From Ceratodon purpureus (taxonomy: Eukaryota > Streptophyta > Bryopsida > Pseudoditrichales > Ditrichaceae): 64,000 nt of DNA. Positions 1 through 10,711 of the stretch are shown here, piece after piece (positions within the stretch are counted from its first letter, which is position 1; the number at the start of each line of letters is the position of its first letter). The notes below the pieces were generated by a model. That model was not told where the DNA came from. It did not search any database and saw nothing but the letters and a program-made list of their open reading frames with translations. Where the stretch lies: the NCBI GenBank assembly GCA_014871385.1, contig CM026428.1, forward strand, positions 2,042,195 to 2,106,194. Reading direction: 5' to 3'. Made by a program: the position numbers and the translations under genes.

Positions 1-90
1 TAATTCCCATGGAATATTCCGGTCTCGGATCCGAGAGGAGGATCTCGTGACGATTCTTTTTTTGATTCTTTTTTGAAAATTCCGAGACTG

Positions 91-720
91 AGGCTTGGAG
101 TTATTTGGTGGGTGTGTGAGAAAAAGTGTGTGGGGGAGGCACCCCGGATCCATCTCTCGGATCCGAGAGGTGCCCCCATCATCCCGAATATTTTTGGTTT
201 TTTTGAACTTTGTGCTGAATCATTACCCATTTGAGTCCCTGTGATTCATTTCTGTTAATGCGGATCGAACTTGGTAGCTGGTATTTGCAGCTAGCCTCGA
301 CCTTAATGGCCAGCCCGAGGCTTATGTGCTAGCACCAAGGCTCGTTGCAGATTTGCTGCACGGCCTCAACCAGGCAGTGTATCGCTTATTGTTTTGTTTT
401 GAATTTCGTTTTTCGTTTTGAGGCTTGAAGTTATTTGATGGGGGTGTCAGGAAAAGTGTGTGGGGGAGGCACCCCGGATCCATCTCTCGGATCCGAGAGG
501 TGCCCCCATCATCCCAATGTGTTTTGCTTTTTTCAAGCTTTCTGCTGGATCATCATGCCATTGAGTCCCAGTTATTGTTAATGCGGTTCGAACTTCATAG
601 ATCGTATTTGCAGCTTGCATCGAGGTCAATGGCCAGCCCAAGGCATATGTTCGAGCACCGAGGCTTGGTGCAGATGTGCTGCATGCCTCACCTAGGCAGT
701 GCTTTGTTTTTTTGTTTTGT
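91..720. repeat. Tandem direct repeat, two ~330-bp units
   Basis: Two units start at about 91 and 421 and align over roughly 300 bases. Each has a GGCACC / GGTGCC pair enclosing two GGATCC palindromes (about 136-178 and 466-508), so each can fold into a short hairpin. A related GGATCC-rich stretch lies at 20-50. Each unit ends with a pyrimidine-rich tract and a TTCGAAC/ATCGAAC word, and a third partial copy of that word occurs near 787. The repeat lies directly upstream of the methyltransferase-like gene and could be its promoter or a terminal repeat of the element carrying it. That role is inferred. Confidence 0.8.
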
Positions 721-1270
721 TCTCAATTTGGTTTCTTAATTCAATTTCAACATCATGCATTGGAGGCCACGCTTTGTACATTGTGAATCGGATTCGAACC
801 TGGTAGCTGTTAATTGAACTCAGTAGACCTTGCTTAGTAATTTGTTTTGATCACTCTGGGCTGTTGGTTTCGTGTCTTCCTAGTCGTTCAGTCATGATGG
901 TTTTATAGAACTGAATTGGCACCAGTTCGATGACTTTTTCGTACCGTCTTGTGCATGACCCTAGATCACTCTGGTAGTTGCTGCTCAATGTATTGTATGT
1001 TAACCATTTTGTTTCTAACATAATATATATGGTTCTCGGTTTTTTGAGTGAATACTCAGTTGGTTTATTGTTGGCAAGCAAATTCGTAAGGTTGAAAGGC
1101 TGACTGGATTTCTGGAGGTGTAGTATTCACCGGTTGTGGTTGCTTTGGTAGTTTTTTGGCACTGTTCATTTTAACTTTATGTTTGGCAATTTTCAGTGAT
1201 GTCTTTATAGTGGGTCTGTTTATACAATGGGCAATAATATCATTATTAATTTTCATTACATTATGTGCAG

Positions 1271-3938
1271 ATTATTCGCCACTTTGACATCTTTTATGCG
1301 GATCCAGAGATGACTCCAGAGAAGTTGCAGCTCATTGCCTCTGCTAAGGTGAGTGCCAAGCATAAGGAGAGGTGGTTGAGGTGGTGGAATATGAGCAAGG
1401 AGAGTCGGCAGGAGTACAACTTCCCTCCACATCCAGCTTCAGATTTAGCTCTCAGGCCTTGGGTGGATCAAGCTGCTTTCTGGGCCGGGGTAAGTTTCAA
1501 TAAGTTAAGCTTTATGAATTTGTTTTACAGTTGTTGCTTTCCTCAATGTCACATATTGTTTCAACCAAAAAGATGTCCTGTATTCTTATGTGTTTTGTAA
1601 TTGATCATTTTTGCAGTTAGAAGAGGAGGCAGTCATTCGTTATGAGAAGATTGTAGAGGAGGATATCATAGTTTTGAGGACACAGGATTTACCTAATCCT
1701 GTAGATGATATTGGCTCATGGATTGAGGCCCATTCCATTACTTTGTGGGGCAAGGCCTTTAAGTCATTTTTTCCCAAGGCTGGAACTTATACCAAGAAAG
1801 AGCCATTTCTTCATCAGGCTGGTGCAGAGAATGCTATGAAGCGGGCAATTTTGAGGTATTTCTGGAGGGAATTGGTTGTAAAGGGTGCCATTGACAGGAA
1901 GGATATTCCTCAACGGTTTAAGAAGTGGGTGGATGTTTCTAGCAGTGAGTGTATTTTTACAGATTATCAGAGGAGGCATTTTGGAGCTCCTCATCTCCTT
2001 CAGTGTCCTTGGTACCTCGAGCTCAAGGAGAATGATCAATGCCCGGGGGAAGAGAGAGGTCTTAAGGCAAGTTGTGAGAATTTGATGAAGCAGCTTGTGG
2101 ATGAGAACATGGTGGGTTTGGAGGAGGATACCTCGCAGGTTGGTGATGATGCTGCTCTTTCAGAGAAACAGAAGAAGAAGGTGGCTGAGAGGAAGGCAAG
2201 GACAGAGGCTAAGATGAAGGAGAAGGAAGACAAGAAGAAGGAGAAGGAGCAGGAAGCTAAGCTCAAGAAGGAAGTGGCAGCAAGGAACAAAGAATTGGCC
2301 AAGTTAGTTCTGAAGGAAGGGCCAGAGAAGTTGATGTCTCATGTTGGCATTTCTCCTTCAGGCAGTAGCTTGCAGGCTGCCATAGTTCCTTTAGCTCCTC
2401 AGGTGCCTTTTTTTTCTACCCCCATGCCTTCCCAGACTATCTAAACGATTCCATGCTCGCAGTTGGATGAGGTAGACACTAGTGTTGAGATCATCAATGA
2501 TTGCCCTATGGGCATTTTGGATTTGTTTACTTCTTTATCGGAGGGGGATGAGCCTGAGATTTGGAGCAGGATCAAGCATTGGATCAAGGGGAATCTCGGT
2601 AGCAAGGCTAGGAATTTTGGAGGTGAGGAGGCTGAGGCTGCTGTGGACCTCATCATTTTTGATGTTCCAGAGGATTTACCAGTTCCAGGTTTAGGGCAAG
2701 ATGGTGAGATTCCCTCCTGGAACAAGCACCCCAAGATTCCAGCAGGGAAGAAAATGGAGTCTTCATGGATTAAGGCCCATTTTGAGTTTGCTACGTAGTT
2801 TCTGCAGGATGATGGAGCTTTGATTGTATTTTACCCTGATTCAAAGTTCATTTCGAATGAGCTTATTTCCTGGGCAGAGTGGGCTAACTTTCAGGAGGAG
2901 GCCAAGTGGTTTGCAATCAATGGCCTGCCATTGACTATTCCAGACCATTATCGACGCCAGCACAAGACTTTCATGGTCAAGTGCTTCATCAAGATGGAGA
3001 ATGTGGAGGAGGAAGTTCCAAGGTCTAAGTTCCAGTTTCATGATAGGGCTGAGCTTGGTGCCCAAGGCATCAAGCTCTCCTCTGATGGACATTGCACTAA
3101 CTTGATTACTGCAGATTCTCTCACATTTAATTCAGAGTCTGGTGAGCCATTCAGAGGAGCACGGGAGAAGACTTCTAACCTCTTGCAGGCTCTAATTGAT
3201 TTGTGCACGGTTGAGAATGACATTGTCATGGATCTCACAGCTTCTACAGGTATTAATTTGTTTTTATTTTTTGATTAAATGAATTTTGTATTTCATTTTA
3301 TAATTTTTTACTTATGTCTTGGAGCTCTAATTTCTGTGCAGGTGCTTCCATTCGAGCTTCCAAGAGTCTCCGGCGTCATGTCATAGGCTTTGAGTCTGAC
3401 ACCACCTTGTACAAGCAGGTGTTGCTGCCTCTTCTTCCAAGCACGGAGGAGGTTGAGTCTACTCCAATTCCTGTGCCTTCACCGAAGAAGAAGCGTTCGG
3501 TTGAGTCAGACGATGAGCCTGAGAGGAAGACTGCCCCCATGCGTTCTTGTAAGTAAGTCTTTACATTCATTTGTCATTTGTTTATTTTTAAAAAAAAAAT
3601 TAGTTCAGTATTTATTAAACTATGAAATTGTCATGTGCAGTCGGAAGAAAACGTTGAAGAATGACATTGGTGGCTCTATTATCTCGCGCCATCTTAGCAA
3701 GATGAGGAGTCCAGTTAGACCTTTAGAGCTTCCACATTATGCAGAGATGCAGGCTCAAGCTTATTTAGCTGCTCCTTCTCCATCTATTTCATCTGGCAGA
3801 GATAGCATTTGTCGTGATGCTGAGATTTATCTTGACATAGCTGCAGAAGTTGCCAGAGTGGTTTTATCTAGTGATAGTGATAGCGATTCTTATGATGGTT
3901 GGATTGGTACTTGTAGCGATGACGAGATGTCTACTTGA
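1271..3938 (+). pseudogene. DNA methyltransferase-like (N4/N6, beta-class order) protein, one in-frame stop
   Basis: Five exons join in frame: 1271-1489, 1617-2402, 2463-3249, 3342-3552 and 3641-3938, about 765 codons in all. A further 5' exon is possible because the first begins at a splice acceptor. The N-terminal half has no domain I recognise and ends in a lysine/glutamate-rich coiled coil (about 2160-2310). The C-terminal half follows the order of a permuted beta-class amino-methyltransferase: a motif IV-like DLIIFDVPED (2652-2681) in place of DPPY, then FYPDS, then near the end a motif I-like DLTASTGAS followed by RRHVIGFESD, which corresponds to the IGxExD strand. Both catalytic and SAM-binding motifs are degenerate, so activity is doubtful. 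An in-frame TAG at 2796-2798 interrupts exon 3. The tail is acidic and serine-rich. It looks like a repeated, element-borne moss family; that last point is inference. Confidence 0.7.
2403..2462 (+). other. 60-bp intron of the methyltransferase-like gene
   Basis: The reading frame closes at 2442-2444 unless 2403-2462 is removed. The segment begins GTGCCT, has a long T/C tract, a CTAAAC branch-like word and ends CGCAG. Removing it joins two frame-matched coding stretches. It is unusually short for a plant intron. Confidence 0.6.
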
Positions 3939-5175
3939 TCATTGCATATTTACTCTATATTGTTATGTTTTCCCTACTTATATATTATATGATTGCTTTG
4001 GCTTTGGATTTTATATTTTGCCTTAATCTCATTTTACTCTACTTTTCTATGAATTTCTCTACCGGCCATATATTTTAAATTGACTTCATGCATGATTGAA
4101 TTATAAAGATGGTACTAATTTATGAAGAAGTTGAACATTCCTTGGTTAAAACTTCAAGGCATCAGAATATAATGTGGTTTTCTTTTAACCTTTTTCATGT
4201 ATTTTTACTTGCCCTATTATGCAAATACCCCTAGTAATTACTGGTGTTTTTTTCTTTTTTTTATCTTCCTTCTTTCTCTCCTATGTGTATTAATGTCATT
4301 TTTTATTTTATTTTTCTTTTTTAGTTAATTCGTTTTTATGTTTTATCTTTTATTTTTTTAATTTATTTTTTTATTTATTCGTTGTTTTTTTTTCTTTCGT
4401 TGTTTTATTTATATTTCTTTTATTTCTTCTTATTTACCTTATTTTTTTAATTTGTTTTCCCTATATTCCTTTTCATTATCTTTTTTTAATCTATTTTCTT
4501 TCTTTCATTTATTTATTTTTTTTCTTTTTTTTTTTTTCCTTTATTTTTTTTTTTCCCTCTTGGTCGTCATGGCGTGGGATTGATAGGATATATGAAAAAA
4601 AAATCACAATTTATTCGGGTATGAATCGGGTGTAAATTTCTACATTTATCAGTTTAGAAGCCATTCTTTTTAGAATATACCCTAAAAGACTTTCCACGGT
4701 CATAGGTCCCATATATGCCATGGCATGCAAAATCATATCAAAATATCAAATAAATAGTCGAAATTTTGAAAATTTAGTGCTCACCGCTCACTGCTCACTG
4801 CTCACCGCTCACAAGATAGCATTCCTGCCACCTGGGGACGACGACGACCATGACACTTTGAACCAATTCCGGTGTAAAACCCTCTCCGAGTTACCTCATC
4901 AACGGAATTAGATAAATGACATTAAAAGTAACATTTTTGCCTAAGATTTTTACTGGATGCTCCTTATTCCGCTAGGTGTATGTGGTAAAATTTGTAGAGC
5001 CAAATTCCATTTTTAGAACCTTCATCTAAAATTTTTAGGTTTCAAGTTGAAAAAGGGCAGTTTAAAGTTAGGTTTTTATGGATTTTGTTTTTGGAAATAT
5101 GTTCATGACCAAATCACTACTCAATTTCAAAAGTGACCTAAGTCAAAAAGTTTACCAATTTTACAAGGGCATCCT
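3939..5175. other. AT-rich spacer with a 330-base pyrimidine tract
   Basis: No coding region is supported here. Bases 4230-4560 on this strand are almost entirely T with some C, possibly the decayed tail of a retroelement. A short CGCTCACTGCTCAC array lies at 4780-4812. Confidence 0.6.
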
Positions 5176-5179
5176 CCAA

Positions 5180-5583
5180 AAGTTTCAAAAACAATCTTCA
5201 CAATTGGGTTAATCTAAAAGAAAAGAAGTTTTTGAAGTTGATACCATGTGTTTTGCATTAATATACTTATATTTGTTCCCTCTAAATAGTAATTGAGTTT
5301 GAAAGAGCTTGGTGGTCTTACATTATTAAGTGTGTAAGAGCTTGGTGGTTTGGAAACTCATGTTAAAACTTCGAGCCGTCAAAAAAGACAGAATTTTTTT
5401 TTTTAACATGAGTTTGCAAACTACCAAGCTCTTACACACCTAATAGAGTAAGACCACCAAGTTCTTTCAAACTCAATTACTATTTGGAGGGAACGAGTAA
5501 GAGTATATTAATGCAAAACACATGGTACCAACTTCAAAGTCTTCTTCTCTTTTAGGTTAACTCAAATGCCTTCAAAAGTTTGG
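5180..5583. repeat. Long inverted repeat (fold-back element), ~185-bp arms
   Basis: The left arm (about 5180-5368) and the reverse complement of the right arm (about 5401-5583) align over their whole length with scattered mismatches, around a 32-base loop. The pairing is clearest at GAGCTTGGTGGTTT / AAACTACCAAGCTC next to the loop and at ACCATGTGTTTTGCATTAAT further out. A transcript would form a long imperfect hairpin. There is no coding potential in it. It is most likely a MITE or fold-back transposon, and I could not fix its target-site duplication. Confidence 0.85.
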
Positions 5584-6756
5584 GACACAAACTTTAGATG
5601 TTACGATCTCTCAGATGGTAAACATCCAAGGACCAATTTTTGGAAAAATAACTAAAAATAGTCTCAGCTACAAGCTCTTACGGTTGGAAGTTTCCAAAAA
5701 AAAAAAAAAAAATGGTTCACAACTCCGGGAGTGCATAGAGGTAGATAATCACAGTTTTGAGGTTTTAAGCTTCCAAAAACCACCAAGGAAATTTAGGGGT
5801 TAAAGACTTGAGTGTCCTTCAATAGTGATTTTGCCCTTCAAGATATGCCTTGAAATTTTTTGCCTTTCATGATGAAGTGCTTGAGAAAAAAACTGAAGTG
5901 TACATGAAGTGCTACATCCAAAATGCCCTTGAATCACTAAAAATATTGTGTTCGATATATAGAGAGTAGATAATAAGAAGAGAAGGGCTTAAGGCCCTAG
6001 ATTTCTTTGTCAAATTTCATAGCAGAATATTCTTAGCAAGTACTTCTTACTTGCAAAATTACAATTCTCAAAGCCTTTACTTAGTAACTTCTGTTGTAGC
6101 TTCTGGAGTTAGCTCAATAATCTACTCCTGTGCCAGATTTGGATTCTTAATTCTTCATCATTTATAAGATTAAAATGATAAAAAAGGGTAGACTTATTTT
6201 TTGTTATTATAGAAATTTTCGTCTGAAAAAATCTAAATCCCTTCCCAATACCGTCCAGAGGGTGAGTTCTGATGATCTTACCATAAACCTCAATCCCTTT
6301 CACACCATACTCAGTCCCTCTACTTCTGTATGGCGTTTCTCCTGTGGCCATCGAGGTAAAGACATTACGTACAGTCGTTGTAACTTATTCACACCAATCT
6401 GTGATTTGAAGATCGGAGAAGTTCTTATCTATCCATCTATCTATGGCAGCCAGTTTTCAGACAGGGTATTACCGGTAGTCCACACTTACCTTGCGAGCAG
6501 TATATCAATCAGAAGAGTACCTGTGTTAAACCCCTTCCCGGGTATCAATCCCAAGACTACTTCCCCGAATTCAAGGCCATTCTATCCACTACCCCAGCAG
6601 AGGGCAGCGACGATCGCCACCTTTGAATTTCGCCGCATTCATCTGTCACGCGCCGCGCTTCAGCTCCTGCAATCACACAATTCAGCTGCAAGCTTCGACA
6701 TTAAACAAGGCTGCGAGTGTGAGGGAGTTTAGAATTCGGAGAGTGGTTGCAGCGCC
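5584..6756. other. Spacer and probable 5' region of the lumen-protein gene
   Basis: Up to about 6400 the sequence is AT-rich without a supported gene. From 6400 base composition becomes more balanced, as expected of a promoter and 5' leader for the gene starting at 6757. An open frame at 6175-6732 has no recognisable product and I do not call it. Confidence 0.4.
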
Positions 6757-7572
6757 ATGGCCACCATCAGTCTCTCCACCCCCTTCGTAACGCAGGTTGG
6801 CGCTTTGAGTAGCCTTGTCAACAATTCTTCAGGAAGAAATCATAGCACTTCCCCCTGCCGCGTGAACGTTGCTGTATGCTCCACTGGAATCCCCTCGCGC
6901 TTGCAAGACAGTCTCAAGATGGCTGTCATTCTGCCCTTTGCTGCCTGCACTCTTCTTGTTGCATCGCCACTACCAGGTTCATAATCCTCCTTAAACCCAC
7001 ATATTTAGGGTTTACATTCTCGCCTTACTTTTCCAATTCCTGACTCGATTTCTTGTTCAAAATTGTAGCCGGTGCTGGGATTCTGTCCGGAGCATCAGGC
7101 ATGGAATCAGTGGAGTTGCCTTCCATTCCTGAGCCCGACTTCTTGAAAAAGCTTCAAGGTACGTGGCTCTCAAATCTCTGTAACCATCAATCATTGTTGC
7201 TAGGTCTGCGATTGCAATACTACGAGTCCACGGGGAATCTGCAATCTCATGCTTGTTTGGTGCAGAGGGCAAGAAGAAAATGTACGAGAATCAGGACGAA
7301 ACGTTCAGGACGTCGTCGTATTTGCAGGAGCTTCTCAAGAAATCGAAGGACAATGCTGCCATGTAATTCTCATATAATCCCTTCGTGCAATTTTGGTGAG
7401 CTTTTAGGGCATTTGCTTGAAGTCTTATTATCATTGACTGTGCAGGCACAAGAAGGAGATAGCTGACAAGTATTGTGAGCGAGGAGCAGAGTGGGGAGTG
7501 GGCGATTGCTCACTTGTCGGCATGACGCAAGCGCAAAAGGAAGAGTTTATGAAGGTTTTGAGACAGAAGTAG
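6757..7572 (+). CDS. PsaN-like thylakoid lumen protein, chloroplast precursor
   Basis: Four exons (6757-6976, 7069-7158, 7266-7362, 7446-7572) give 177 residues. Residues 1-45 are rich in Ser/Thr and poor in acidic residues, like a stromal transit peptide. A hydrophobic stretch follows (residues about 53-71, MAVILPFAACTLLVASPLPG) and then AGA, as in a bipartite lumen-targeting signal. The mature part is small and charged, with a conserved-looking KYCERGAEWGVGDCS segment containing two cysteines near the C terminus. This fits the plant proteins annotated as photosystem I subunit N-like rather than PsaN itself, whose core motifs I do not see. I am sure of the gene structure and the lumen targeting; the family name is moderate. 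All introns are GT-AG, and the ATG at 6757 is the first in the transit-peptide frame. Confidence 0.7.
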
Positions 7573-8590
7573 GTAGAGCACATCCTTGTACGCATTTGTA
7601 AGTAGTAGATGCTGTAGGAAAATTCGAATGCATTTTTAAACCGTTCACATTAAATTGCGATTCCTTGAGTATGAAATCAGTCAGTCGACAGATCTTCTGA
7701 TTGTTGTTTTTAAGTCATCGCCCTCCTGGATCTGCTTTCAACGTCCTTCTTTCGACATCATTGACAATTTTAACAGGCAATTAGTCACGCCGCTACATCC
7801 TCGGTCAACTATTTTGCAGTAATTCTGCCCCGAACACTCACTACACAGTTCAAAGGCTTTGACATCAAGCACACATGTACTATATGCCCATTCTGGTTTT
7901 GCGAACAGCTCGGTTTTCAATTCTCTAGTACCCGAAATCATTGCAATAGGAGAGTATCTCGTGCAACATTGGCAATTTTTCAAAATCTCAACAGATGTAC
8001 CGATTCATTGTCCGTGGCTCATTTTCTTCCCAAGATGACTTTATTCTTTGCAAAATCGTGAACTTTTACTTCTCCAGAATCCAATTTTTTTAGATCATCT
8101 AGAGTTGATAAACCATCAGGTGTCATACATTTTTATATAAGTATGGTGCAAATCATTGCAATTGCACGAGGTGGAGTTGAAAATCTCTTTTGTGGAGCGG
8201 GATTGAAAATTGCAATGCTGATCCAAGTACAGTCAAGACCCAACTATTGAACGAACGACTGTCCCACTTGATATTGTAATATGAAATGACTACAAGACAA
8301 CAAGAGGGTTTCTGAAGTGCCTGCAAATGGGAGGCCGAAAAAAAGGCCCTGATGCTACCTTCTCAAAGTACTGTCATGTTAAACTACTCGCTACGAGTCT
8401 TTTAAGTTCCAACCACTACCGTTTAACTCGACCCACCAAGCATTGTGTTAGAAGTCTGACTTGCTTCCTCACTGGTAACATACAGTACAACCTGCTCATC
8501 GTCTTTTCGCTTCACCAACATCTTGAACGACGTTCCAACTTTGTCTCCAAGCGCCTCCACAATCTGTCAACAACTTAAACGCCTCCTCAA
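7573..8590. other. Intergenic, no gene seen
   Basis: This holds the probable 3' untranslated region of the lumen-protein gene and then unremarkable spacer. Open frames here are short and lack family resemblance. Confidence 0.4.
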
Positions 8591-9163
8591 CAGCATTAAT
8601 TTAATGCTGACCAGTTGAGGAGGCAGTCCCGAACCCATAGCTGCGTCCTTACCAACTCCTCCCAAAATCCAACCCAGTGGCAACGAACCAGTACAAATCC
8701 CGGCCTAAACCCACCCCTCAACTCACTCAAACCAAATCCAATTCCCAAGACAGAATTCGCAGTCTCATCCCCCAATTCAACCCCGCATTCCACCTCCCAC
8801 CCTCCTCCTCGTCGCAGCTCCCGTGAACCACAACACGATCGACTCACTACACCAACACACACACTACCCGTCTAGATTCAACCACCATAGCGCTGCATCC
8901 GCTACCACAAAGCCACCATCCACAAACTAACAAAAAACTCAACCTTCAACCAGTACCCACTTTCCTGCAAATCCTGCAGCACCGACGTCGACCTCCGCGC
9001 ACATCCGATTCCAAAACTCCAGTACACCGTAACGCTCAATCTCAACAATCCAACCCACCTAACCTCAATTCAGCAGCTCAATCCTCCTCTTCACAACTAC
9101 CACAACGCCATCGCCTCACTCTAGCAACAACGCCGAATGAGTCCGTCTAGATTCCAGTACTAG
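8591..9163 (+). other. C-rich, Pro/Ser/Thr-coding stretch, possible upstream part of the decayed gene
   Basis: Both strands carry open frames because the segment is strongly C-rich on this strand. The plus frame 8615-8875 would be a Pro/Ser/Thr-rich polypeptide of 86 residues with no domain. It may be leader or coding remnant of the decayed gene at 9164. Confidence 0.25.
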
Positions 9164-9633
9164 CTTCTCCGCTTCCTGCAACTCCGTGACCAACTAGCAA
9201 CGCCCACTAGACTGAGAGCTTCACTGGCAATGCTCGCGGACCTCAAACCCCAAGCGATCGTGGCTCCAGTGCCGGTCCAGCTGCCGCACATCCACAGTCC
9301 TGATGATCTCGGCGAGGATTCAGTACGTATGCCAAAGCTTCCATCTAGAATACACACTTTCCGAGAGCGAGTCCACGAACTCCCTGTCATACTGCGGCCA
9401 ATACATTGACCGGAGATCGCAAATACATCCGTTGGAAGACGATGCACACAGTTCGAGGAGCTCGGATTTGGTGCGACAACCATCGCTGCGACTGCTATTC
9501 TCGGGCCGCGACGTATGAATGTGGAAGGTGGCGACTCAAAGCCGTTACTGGACGTATTTGTGACACAATCTAGGTTCTGTGTGGATTGGGAAGACTGGAT
9601 TCTACAATGGCGGGGTTTGGCGCTGTGATGGTT
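9164..9633 (+). pseudogene. Decayed protein-coding gene, family not recognised
   Basis: One frame stays protein-like across this interval: it starts after a stop at 9161-9163, reads through MLADLKPQAIVAPVPVQLP (from 9230) and HTFRERVHELPVILRPI, meets TGA at about 9398, then continues CTQFEELGFGATTIAATAIL and DVFVTQSRFCVDWEDWILQW to a final TGA near 9631. Codon choice and hydrophobic spacing look like a once-real protein. Upstream (8960-9120) a proline-rich frame with a CKSCSTDVDL segment may be its earlier part, but further stops separate them. At the internal TGA a tryptophan would fit (PI-H-x-PEI). I do not recognise the family; it may also be a live gene with introns I have not resolved. 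Confidence 0.4.
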
Positions 9634-10711
9634 TTGGATGTGGGTTCCGAACGTGGGGATTAAAGCAGATGTATGCTGATGTGGCAGCGAGACGTTGGAG
9701 AAGGTCGTTCAGAAGCTTACCTGGACGTCCACGCTGGACCCCACACACATAGACGTTGCGCCGCCAGCATTGTTGCGTTTCCCCAGGGCCTTCATGTCCA
9801 AAACCGTTACCAGACGGAAGTCCAACCTGTTGGTATCATAGACTTCAGACAATTTAATGTAGAGAAAGGCTAGATAATGTTGGTTTTGGGTACCGTGATG
9901 GTTTTAAGTATGCATCCCTGTTTTGTGATTAGTCTTTCCTTAGTTATTTTTTGTTTAATTTTTTGGCAGGTCTCGTGATTAAGGGAGTGATTAATGGGCC
10001 ATAGTTAGAGAGATCATTAGGTTTTGATGTGATTAGGTTTTTTCCAAATTAATCTTGTCTAGTGGTTGCCGCAGTTTGTACAGTTGATTGTCATAGATTG
10101 GAAGATGGTTGTGAATTTGCTTTGACGATTTGTTTTTTGTTGCAGTGGTGTATTTCATCATGTCAGTGATGGATTCAAATGTTGCATGGGTCCATCATGT
10201 GGGCACAATGTTGCAGAGATGTTGCATACTTGCATCATCTTCATGAGGGACGTGGTTGCAGAGATGTTGAAGTTGAGAGTGAAAAACCACCGAAAGTTTT
10301 TATTGCGTGTACTAATTGTGTAATATATTTGAAAACATGGAAGAAGAGTGCTTGAAAGACATGAATTAGTCGATCGTTTGCTTTGAGGTTCTGATGATAT
10401 TGCTAGATTCCTATGAGAGTCTACAAGCAGGATCATTCGGCTTTCTGCATTGATGATTAGGTGAAATGTGAAGTGGTTTTTTCTTGATTCAGTGTCAAGA
10501 ATCAGGGTCACGATGGTGCTCATGATCTTAAGCAGAAGCTGAAGAATTAGGGTAAGCCATGTGGGGGATGAAATTTCTTGGATCCGATCCTTGTGAGGGA
10601 GCAGTCATGAAGTGAGGAATTGTGTTGAGGATTTCAATTTGCAATATCTATTGATTGTGTTGTAAATGTTGATGGTAGATTCAAGGGCTGCTGAAGCAGA
10701 GGAGGAAAACC

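Noticed and set aside
780..810. tRNA remnant suggested by GGATTCGAACCTGG
   Set aside because: Only a B-box-like word; no A box or cloverleaf around it, and the word recurs within the 330-bp repeat.
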